DNA of 10,656 nucleotides, taken from contig JAFGIT010000229.1 in the NCBI GenBank assembly GCA_016929465.1, positions 1 through 10,656 on the forward strand. Reading direction: 5' to 3'. Positions within the stretch are counted from its first letter, which is position 1; each line of letters begins with the position of its first letter. This DNA is from JAFGIT01 sp016929465 [NCBI: Candidatus Coatesbacteria bacterium] (GTDB lineage Bacteria > B130-G9). Made by a program: the position numbers and the translations under genes. Positions 1-5,617 of the stretch are shown here, one piece after another. The notes under the pieces are model-generated. The model was given only the letters and a program-made list of their open reading frames with translations, was not told where the DNA came from and searched no databases.

Positions 1-11
1 CTTCCGCGAAT

Positions 12-72
12 CCGTGGGTTTGGCCTTCGGCCTGCACTCCACGGCTACTCACATGATGCCCCGCTGGGGCAT
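12..72. other. Two adjacent stem-loops at the left edge
   Basis: Two inverted repeats lie back to back. The first has outer arms CCGTGG (12-17) and CCACGG (39-44) around an inner GGCC-TTC-GGCC hairpin (22-32). The second is a perfect 7-bp stem ATGCCCC (56-62) / GGGGCAT (66-72) with a GCT loop. Neither is followed by a T-run on either strand, so they are not typical intrinsic terminators. They could be the 3' tail of an upstream transcript or part of a dispersed repeat. An open frame at 2-79 that ends in TGA could also be the last 25 codons of an upstream gene, but it resembles no family I recognise. Confidence 0.4.
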
Positions 73-172
73 TGGCTGAGCAAACCAGATTAATCAGAAG
101 GTAATTCACTGAAATCAATACTGGCCCAAGATCACCTACAATTTTGAGTCACACCCCCTGCAGATGAGACGT

Positions 173-200
173 TTGACATGCGGCAGACTATTGGTAAAAT
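173..200 (+). promoter_or_regulatory. Sigma-70-like promoter for the PKD/SUMF1 protein gene
   Basis: A perfect -35 box TTGACA (173-178) is separated by 16 nt from a -10 box TAAAAT (195-200, 5 of 6 consensus bases). Transcription would begin near 207, leaving a leader of about 40 nt before the ATG at 250. The -35 box overlaps the farther-upstream in-frame ATG at 178, which argues against that ATG being the translation start. Between 80 and 172 I see nothing else. Confidence 0.65.
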
Positions 201-237
201 TACAATTGAATTAGGACATAAAGCTTGCTGCATTTAC

Positions 238-243
238 GAGGGG
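238..243 (+). promoter_or_regulatory. Ribosome binding site that fixes the start at 250
   Basis: GAGGGG lies 6 nt before the ATG at 250. No comparable site precedes the alternative in-frame ATG at 178. The start at 250 also places a signal peptide exactly at the N-terminus. Confidence 0.7.
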
Positions 244-249
244 CTAATC

Positions 250-1956
250 ATGAGAAATAAACTCTGTTGGGCACTATTGGCATTGATGATATCGACCGTG
301 TTGGCTGCGGCAGCAATGGCGGACCCCGCAGTCCAGGTCTATACAAACAAACTCGAGTACTACTGGGGTGACGACCTCAAGGTCTATGTGGCTGCGCAGA
401 ATCCAGACTCGGAGATAGAGGTCGATTTTTACCTCTTCCTGAAGACTCCGAGTGGCAAATTCCTCTTCTGGCCGACATTCTCGACAACTCCCCAGCCGAA
501 TAGATATACTCTTCCCGCTGGCCTTGACCTCCAGCCCACCGTGTTAATCGATATGCAGGTCGCCGAGGGCGCGCCGCTCGGGACTTATACCTGGTACGGG
601 GCTCTTACGAACGCCGGCGACATCTGGATAATAGGCGAATACGGCCAGGTCTCGGTTGACTTGATCAGCTCTAGCGAGCCGCTTTCTGCTTACGCAACGG
701 CGAATCCGAAGCGCGGACCAGCCCCGCTCAGGGTGTCTTTTCACGGCGAGGCGACCGATGGCATGCCGCCCTATTCTTACTACTGGGATTTCACTTCGAA
801 CGGCATCATCGATTACGAAGGTCAGGACATAGAATATACTTATGGAACACCGGGCATGTACGAGGCGCTTCTCGTCGTTGAGGATGCGGAAGGCTCCACT
901 GCTGAGGACTATCTCACGATAAACGTCTCGAACGAACTGACCGTGGAAATCGAGGCATCCGCAACATCCGGCGAGGCACCCTTAAAGGTGTCTTTTACTG
1001 CGAACGCCACTGGTGGCTTCGAGCCCTATACCTACGAGTGGGACTTCCAGGGAGACAACAAGCTAGACGATACGACTCGAACTCCTGAATACACCTATAC
1101 GACTGCTGGCAAATATAACTGCGCGGTCAGGGCGACCGATTCTCGAGGCTCGACTGCAATGGACCGCCTTACGATAACCGTCGATTCTGGGACGGCTCCT
1201 CCGGGGATGGTCCTGGTTCCGGCCGGCGAGTTCTCGATGGGTAGCACAGAAAACGGGACGGCAGGAGATGAGACTCCGGTGCATGACGTCTGGCTCGATG
1301 CCTATTACATCGATCGCTATCCAGTAACGAATTCCGAATACAGGGAGTTCATCCTCGACACCGGCAATCTCGAGCCAGCCTACTGGGATGACGAGAACCT
1401 CAACCAGCCCGATCACCCGGTCGTGGGCATAACGGAGGAGGAGGCTCAGATATACTGCATCTGGGTAGGGAAGACACTTCCGACCGAAGCGCAGTGGGAA
1501 AAAGCGGCAAAGGGGCCGACGCATCGGATGTTCCCCTGGGGCGACTTCCAGCCCAACAGCGGCGGTGTCTGGTATGCGAATTTGAATGACCCCGGCGCCG
1601 GAGCGGATGCGGATGGTTTCGAATACACTTCACCAGTGGGTTACTATAACGGTCTGAATCACGGCACAGGCAACGGCGGTAGTCCCTATGGGTGCTACGA
1701 CATGGCCGGCAACGTGTGGGAGTATTGCTCCGACTGGTACACGACCGACTATTATTACTTCTCTCCGTACGAGAATCCCACCGGACCGAGCTTTGGGACG
1801 ATTAAGACGATACGCGGCGGGTCGTATGACAGCCCGGTTTGGGACGTTAGGACCTCATGTAGAGACTGGCGGATTCCGACGGAGTGGGAGCAGTTCGTCG
1901 GATTCAGGTGTTCCCTCACGTTGGCTGCGGCCGAAGATATGTATGGAGAGGACTGA
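250..1956 (+). CDS. Secreted PKD and SUMF1/FGE-like domain protein
   Basis: A 568-aa exported protein. Residues 1-24 are a signal peptide (basic MRNK, hydrophobic core, predicted cleavage after AMA). Residues about 26-139 form a beta-rich domain, with a FWPTFS motif and a GTYTWYGALT motif, which recurs at the C-terminus of the gene at 8662. Residues about 145-227 and 230-312 are two PKD domains (each with APL-V-F, Y-WDF, YTY-T-G-Y and V-D motifs). Residues about 319-556 are a SUMF1/formylglycine-generating-enzyme-like domain: GMVLVPAGEFSMGS, PVTNSEY, LPTEAQWEKAA, YDMAGNVWEYCSDWY, IRGGS and GFRC are all present. In true FGE two catalytic cysteines follow the RGGS-W/F segment; here the aligned residues are Ser528 and Val533, so oxidase activity is not expected. 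The domain is more likely a binding or structural module in the envelope or outside the cell. The start was chosen from the ribosome site, promoter and signal peptide; an ATG 72 nt upstream is rejected. The 3' end overlaps mnmG on the other strand. Domain calls are firm; the biological role is unknown. Confidence 0.9.
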   Translation: MRNKLCWALLALMISTVLAAAAMADPAVQVYTNKLEYYWGDDLKVYVAAQNPDSEIEVDFYLFLKTPSGKFLFWPTFSTTPQPNRYTLPAGLDLQPTVLIDMQVAEGAPLGTYTWYGALTNAGDIWIIGEYGQVSVDLISSSEPLSAYATANPKRGPAPLRVSFHGEATDGMPPYSYYWDFTSNGIIDYEGQDIEYTYGTPGMYEALLVVEDAEGSTAEDYLTINVSNELTVEIEASATSGEAPLKVSFTANATGGFEPYTYEWDFQGDNKLDDTTRTPEYTYTTAGKYNCAVRATDSRGSTAMDRLTITVDSGTAPPGMVLVPAGEFSMGSTENGTAGDETPVHDVWLDAYYIDRYPVTNSEYREFILDTGNLEPAYWDDENLNQPDHPVVGITEEEAQIYCIWVGKTLPTEAQWEKAAKGPTHRMFPWGDFQPNSGGVWYANLNDPGAGADADGFEYTSPVGYYNGLNHGTGNGGSPYGCYDMAGNVWEYCSDWYTTDYYYFSPYENPTGPSFGTIKTIRGGSYDSPVWDVRTSCRDWRIPTEWEQFVGFRCSLTLAAAEDMYGED

Positions 1957-3765
1957 AATCGCAGCCGGGGTAACGCCGGGTATTCTCCTGGCGGCGCCGA
2001 GCGTAGGCGGCCTGGATTCGACAAGCCGTTGTTTGATCTCGGCTCGAAGCCCAGCAATTTGGCTGAAATCGACATCGTCAGGGATTCTGATCTTGTCGAG
2101 CTGTTCGGCATTGACGAGGCGCGACTCCTCCCGCTTGATGTAGCCCTCGTACTTCACGAGCATCTCTACGATGTCGCGGTCATGCTGCCCGAGATCCGAC
2201 TCGAAGCCGAATTTCCCGATCAAGCTCTCGTAGCGCACCTCCGGTCGCCTCAGTAGCTCGAGAAATGTCAGTCCGGCGATCTCGCTGCCCGGCTCGAGCT
2301 TTGGTCTGGACTTCCCAAGGGACTGCATCTCAGTCGCTCTCGCCTTGTCCCTGATTCTCATATTCTCGAACACTTCGTCACCTATGAGGCCAAATTCGTG
2401 GCCGTATCCCATCAGGCGAACGTCCGCAGTATCTGCCGCCAACAGCAGGCGGTGCTCTGACCTTGCGGTGAACATCCGGTAGGGCTCCTTGCAGCCGGTC
2501 GTGACAAGATCATCGATCATGACGCCGATGTATGCCTCACGTCGCGATATCTCGAATGGTGGCCTTCCCTGAACCTTGAGCGCGGCGTTGATTCCGGCGA
2601 TCAGCCCCTGGCCCGCAGCCTCCTCGTATCCGGAGGTGCCATTCGTCTGGCCCGCCAGATACAGGCCCGAAATCCGATGCGTCTCGAGCGTGCGCTTGAG
2701 ATGGGTAGGTTGGATGAAATCATATTCGATTGCGTATCCCGGGCGAGTGATCCGGACTTCTTCCAGGCCCTCGACAGAGCGCAGCATCGAGACTTGGGCG
2801 TCAAATGGCAGGCTAGTTGCAAAGCCGTTTGCATAATACTCGTCTGTGCTTAGCCCCTCCGGCTCGATGAATATATGGTGTGTCTCGCGCTCTGGGAACT
2901 TCTTGATTTTGTCCTCGATAGAAGGGCAATAGCGTATGCCGATGCCGGATATTTTGCCCGAGAAGAGAGCGGAACGCCCCAGATTATCTCGGATGATCTC
3001 ATGGCACCTCGGTGTCGTCCTGGCAAGATAACAGCTCACTTTATTGCCATTGACGCCCGGGAATACGAAGGAGAACTTGGGCGGCGGCTCGTCTCCGTCC
3101 TGCTTCATCAACTTGGAGAAATCTATGGTCCTTCCATCCAATCTGGGCGGAGTTCCGGTTTTGAGACGTAGCAGCTCGAAGCCCAGGTCCTTCAGCGATT
3201 GAGCGAGTTCATATGACGATGGGTCTCCCAGGCGGCCCCCTGCGACCGAGTTCTGCCCGATGTGCATCATTCCCGATAGGAAAGTCCCTGCCGATATAAT
3301 GACCGCTTCGGCACCTATTTCTCCACGAAATAGACACCTGATGCCGGCGATCTTCCCCGATGAGACCTCCAGACCGATGACTTCGTCCTGAATGAGGTCG
3401 AGGCCGCTCTGCCCCTCAATGACCTGCCTGAATCTCTGTGAATAGTTCGCCTTGTCCGCCTGTGCCCTCGGACCTCTCACCGCCGGCCCCTTGCGACGGT
3501 TGAGCAGGCGGAATTGGATGCCCGTCTGGTCGATAACCTTCCCCATCTCCCCTCCCAGGGCATCGATCTCCCGGACGATATGCCCCTTGCCAATCCCTCC
3601 GATGGCTGGATTGCAGGACATGGCGGCGATCTTATCCGCGTTGAGCGTAACGAGTAGTGTGGGGCAGCCCATCCTGGCCGAGGCTAGAGCTGCCTCGCAT
3701 CCTGCATGACCTGCCCCGACGACTATCACGTCGTAGTGGTTCAAAGAAGCATCCTCCGCTTGCAT
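1855..3765 (-). CDS. mnmG: tRNA uridine-5-carboxymethylaminomethyl modification enzyme MnmG (GidA)
   Basis: MnmG is the FAD-dependent partner of MnmE. In the cytoplasm the complex installs the (carboxymethyl)aminomethyl group at C5 of wobble U34 in tRNAs reading two-codon boxes, using methylene-tetrahydrofolate and glycine or ammonium. The protein has an N-terminal Rossmann FAD motif (VVGAGHAGCEAA, residues 16-27), the SCNPAIGG motif with Cys51, the first family signature RYCPSIEDK with Cys280, and the second signature AGQTNGTSGYEEAAGQG (371-387). The conserved C-terminus RIPGVTPAAIS ends near residue 612. About 24 further residues, not usual for the family, follow to a TGA at 1855 and lie inside the convergent gene. 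Length is 636 aa from the ATG; E. coli MnmG has 629. A TTG at 3744 is an alternative start with a better-spaced ribosome site (GGAGG, 8 nt); the ATG has AAAGGAG only 2 nt away. The gene lies 83 nt downstream of mnmE on the same strand, probably in one transcript. Confidence 0.97.
   Translation of the reverse strand: MQAEDASLNHYDVIVVGAGHAGCEAALASARMGCPTLLVTLNADKIAAMSCNPAIGGIGKGHIVREIDALGGEMGKVIDQTGIQFRLLNRRKGPAVRGPRAQADKANYSQRFRQVIEGQSGLDLIQDEVIGLEVSSGKIAGIRCLFRGEIGAEAVIISAGTFLSGMMHIGQNSVAGGRLGDPSSYELAQSLKDLGFELLRLKTGTPPRLDGRTIDFSKLMKQDGDEPPPKFSFVFPGVNGNKVSCYLARTTPRCHEIIRDNLGRSALFSGKISGIGIRYCPSIEDKIKKFPERETHHIFIEPEGLSTDEYYANGFATSLPFDAQVSMLRSVEGLEEVRITRPGYAIEYDFIQPTHLKRTLETHRISGLYLAGQTNGTSGYEEAAGQGLIAGINAALKVQGRPPFEISRREAYIGVMIDDLVTTGCKEPYRMFTARSEHRLLLAADTADVRLMGYGHEFGLIGDEVFENMRIRDKARATEMQSLGKSRPKLEPGSEIAGLTFLELLRRPEVRYESLIGKFGFESDLGQHDRDIVEMLVKYEGYIKREESRLVNAEQLDKIRIPDDVDFSQIAGLRAEIKQRLVESRPPTLGAARRIPGVTPAAISVLSIHIFGRSQREGTPESDELLPLRRNPPVST
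3753..3757 (-). promoter_or_regulatory. Ribosome binding site favouring a TTG start for mnmG
   Basis: On the minus strand GGAGG sits 8 nt before an in-frame TTG (3744-3742), which would start the protein seven codons later, just before the conserved YDVIVVGAGHAG. The upstream ATG at 3765 has AAAGGAG separated by only CC, closer than is usual. Which start is used cannot be settled from sequence alone. Confidence 0.4.
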
Positions 3766-3834
3766 GGCTCCTTTGGTCCATCCTCTCCGCGGTAAAACAC
3801 GTTCGTCATATTATTCGATCTCATCTTCGATGTG

Positions 3835-3846
3835 GCGCCGAAGCGC
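3835..3846 (-). other. Small UUCG-loop hairpin in the mnmE-mnmG gap
   Basis: Immediately after the mnmE stop codon the minus strand reads GCGC-TTCG-GCGC, a 4-bp stem closed by the very stable C(UUCG)G tetraloop. No T-run follows, so transcription probably continues into mnmG. The hairpin could stabilise the mnmE part of the message. The rest of the 83-nt gap shows no other clear signal. Confidence 0.35.
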
Positions 3847-3848
3847 TC

Positions 3849-5273
3849 CTATTTGCCAATGCAGAAATGCGAGAAAATCTCGTCAAGTATATCGGCCTCG
3901 ACCTCGATGCCGAGAAGCTCATCGAGCGCGCTGAGAGCCTCGTTCAGGTCTCTGCTCGCGAACTCGGGCCAGCCGTCATTATCAAGACCAGTCATCGCGC
4001 GGCCGATCGCGGCGCTTGCCCTTTCGAGTAGGCCCTCGTCTCTGACAGTGCCCATAACACATGTCTCGTCAGAAGGAGCGGGCAGCAGCTGGTCCAGAAG
4101 CCCGCTCAGTGAACATTTCAGGGCATCGATGCCGCGTCCATTTCTGGCGCATGTCCTCAACGTCACGGCGTTTGGTGCCCTTTTCTGAGCACCCAACGTC
4201 TCAGGCGTCCAGACTTCACTGATATCGATCTTGTTAAACACCAGGACGGCCGGCCGGTTGCCCCATTTCTCGACTAATTCCAGATCATGCGGCTCCAGGG
4301 CCGAAGATGCGTCGAAGACGAGTATGCGCACATCGGCATTCTCGGCCGCCTCTTCCATCTTGGCACGGGCCTTCTCGTCGAGTTCATCTCTCTGAATAAG
4401 CACTCCAGCGGTATCGCTGAAGCGCACATTTCTGCCGGAGGGAAGGATAAGGTCAGCATCGATCCTGTCCCGTGTTGTGCCCGGCGTGGCGCTTGTGATG
4501 ACCCGCTCCTCCTTGAGTAGCGCATTCAGGATAGTTGATTTTCCGACATTTGCCTTCCCGATAATCGCAATCGTGGGGGTCTTGCGAAGCACCTGGCTCC
4601 TCTTGTATGCCGCCAGCATCTCGCCAATCTGCCGAATGATCTCTTTCAGGGCCGATGATGGCTGGCTTCTCAATGGACCGTCATCCGCGCGATCATCGTG
4701 GATTAACGCCTCATCCGAGACGTCTTCAGGGAAGTCGATCGACGCGTCGATCCCGGCTTTCACACGTATCACGTTGCCCCGAATGCCCCTGACCACCTCG
4801 GATGCCCGTCCCTGAACCTGCGATAGCGCGATGCGCTTGGCCTCTTGCGTTTCGGCGCTTATCAGCTCCATGACGGCCTCCGCCTGACACAGGTCCATTT
4901 TGCCGTTCAAGAATGCACGCCTCGTGAATTCCCCGCCCGCAGCCAGCCTCGCCCCCGCGTCTATCACTGCCGACAGCACATCCCTGAGCACGAGTGGGGA
5001 ACCATGGCAGCTAATCTCGGCCATATCCTCTCCTGTGTAGGAATTCGGCGAGTGGAATACACTCAAGAGCACTTCATCCAGGATGAAGCCATCTCGCAGG
5101 ATCCGCCCGAATTGGATTGATGATCGGTGCATTTCGATCGCCCTTCTCCTGCCGCTGAAGATGCGGTCGGCTATGGCAAGGGAATCGCGCCCCGATAATC
5201 TGATTACGCCAATCGCGGCAGCACCGGATGCCGTTGAAATTGCAGCTATCGTATCATGGTCTTCAGGCAGCAT
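3849..5273 (-). CDS. mnmE: tRNA modification GTPase MnmE (TrmE)
   Basis: A 474-aa cytoplasmic GTPase that works with MnmG on wobble U34 of tRNA. The N-terminal folate-binding domain (about 1-120) opens with DTIAAIS and holds the IGVIRLSG and SYTGEDMAEISCHG motifs. It is followed by the helical domain and an inserted G domain (about 230-400): G1 GKANVGKS (239-246, with the Asn that binds potassium in E. coli), G2 PGTTRD (264-269), G3 DTAG (287-290) and G4 NKID (347-350). The protein ends in the diagnostic FCIGK (470-474), whose Cys is functionally important. E. coli MnmE has 454 aa; a charged stretch near 193-207 looks like part of the extra length. Switch II is unusual: by ungapped alignment the E. 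coli catalytic Glu282 corresponds to Asp299, and the usual VExxGIER-like segment is replaced. The start is the first ATG after an upstream in-frame TAG; no strong ribosome site is visible before it. A promoter candidate lies at 5327-5355. Confidence 0.97.
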   Translation of the reverse strand: MLPEDHDTIAAISTASGAAAIGVIRLSGRDSLAIADRIFSGRRRAIEMHRSSIQFGRILRDGFILDEVLLSVFHSPNSYTGEDMAEISCHGSPLVLRDVLSAVIDAGARLAAGGEFTRRAFLNGKMDLCQAEAVMELISAETQEAKRIALSQVQGRASEVVRGIRGNVIRVKAGIDASIDFPEDVSDEALIHDDRADDGPLRSQPSSALKEIIRQIGEMLAAYKRSQVLRKTPTIAIIGKANVGKSTILNALLKEERVITSATPGTTRDRIDADLILPSGRNVRFSDTAGVLIQRDELDEKARAKMEEAAENADVRILVFDASSALEPHDLELVEKWGNRPAVLVFNKIDISEVWTPETLGAQKRAPNAVTLRTCARNGRGIDALKCSLSGLLDQLLPAPSDETCVMGTVRDEGLLERASAAIGRAMTGLDNDGWPEFASRDLNEALSALDELLGIEVEADILDEIFSHFCIGK

Positions 5274-5326
5274 AGTCGTTTCGCATTTGTTCTGGATTTC
5301 GAAAAGCAGATTATCGAGTTGTCGCT

Positions 5327-5355
5327 ATTATCTTTCCGAAACCACCGCGGATCAA
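5327..5355 (-). promoter_or_regulatory. Promoter candidate for mnmE-mnmG
   Basis: On the minus strand TTGATC (5355-5350, 4 of 6 consensus bases) is followed after 17 nt by GATAAT (5332-5327, 5 of 6). Transcription would begin near 5320, about 47 nt before the mnmE ATG. Spacing and position fit, but the -35 box is only moderate. Confidence 0.45.
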
Positions 5356-5504
5356 ATATCATCTCGGAAGGCAATCAACATATCACTCGCAGAGCAAAAG
5401 GCCCAACAGCAATCATCGCGATTGGAATCTGCCCGAATCTGTAGCCAAGTCGGACGAGCGGCTGCATGTCAGCTCGTCGAGGGCATTTAGGATGCGATAT
5501 TGAC

Positions 5505-5532
5505 TTGACAATTGGGGACCGAGAGCTATCAA
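5505..5532 (+). promoter_or_regulatory. Sigma-70-like promoter for the 698-aa secreted protein
   Basis: A perfect -35 box TTGACA (5505-5510) is followed after 16 nt by TATCAA (5527-5532, 4 of 6 consensus bases). The predicted start near 5539 leaves a leader of about 80 nt. The same TTGACA with 16-nt spacing precedes the other plus-strand secreted-protein gene. Confidence 0.55.
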
Positions 5533-5604
5533 ATAAAGTGTTAGGGTAATGGATTCATGCAATTTGTTTCAGCCGTGGTGCGAGTGATTGCGCCGCAAAC
5601 AATT

Positions 5605-5609
5605 GGAGG
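5605..5609 (+). promoter_or_regulatory. Ribosome binding site that fixes the start at 5618
   Basis: GGAGG lies 8 nt before the ATG at 5618. It would fall inside the coding sequence if the in-frame TTG at 5588 were the start, so that start is rejected. Confidence 0.75.
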
Positions 5610-5617
5610 AATATAAC

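Larger units (their letters stand above)
5274..5617. other. Divergent intergenic region
   Basis: These 344 nt separate the divergently transcribed mnmE and the secreted-protein gene starting at 5618. I find one promoter candidate for each direction (minus 5327-5355, plus 5505-5532) and a ribosome site at 5605-5609. In the leader of the plus-strand gene, CAATTTGTTT (5560-5569) could pair imperfectly with AAACAATTG (5597-5605), next to the ribosome site. Between about 5356 and 5504 I see no convincing gene, RNA or repeat. Confidence 0.5.

Noticed and set aside
2-79. Possible 3' end of an upstream gene in the second frame
   Set aside because: Only 25 codons with no family resemblance, and the sequence is dominated by palindromes; kept only as a remark on the stem-loops.
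178-249. 24-codon N-terminal extension of the PKD/SUMF1 protein from the ATG at 178
   Set aside because: It overlaps the -35/-10 promoter boxes, lacks a ribosome site and would bury the signal peptide.
1063-1524. 153-aa open frame on the minus strand
   Set aside because: It lies wholly inside the PKD/SUMF1 gene, is rich in Arg and has no motif; a shadow of the real gene.
1201-1956. Diversity-generating retroelement target (SUMF1/C-type-lectin-like variable protein)
   Set aside because: No reverse transcriptase, template repeat or adenine-biased variable region is visible; the C-terminus is ordinary SUMF1 sequence.
5588-5617. TTG start 10 codons before the ATG at 5618
   Set aside because: The ribosome site GGAGG lies within this stretch and belongs to the ATG; the signal peptide starts at the ATG.
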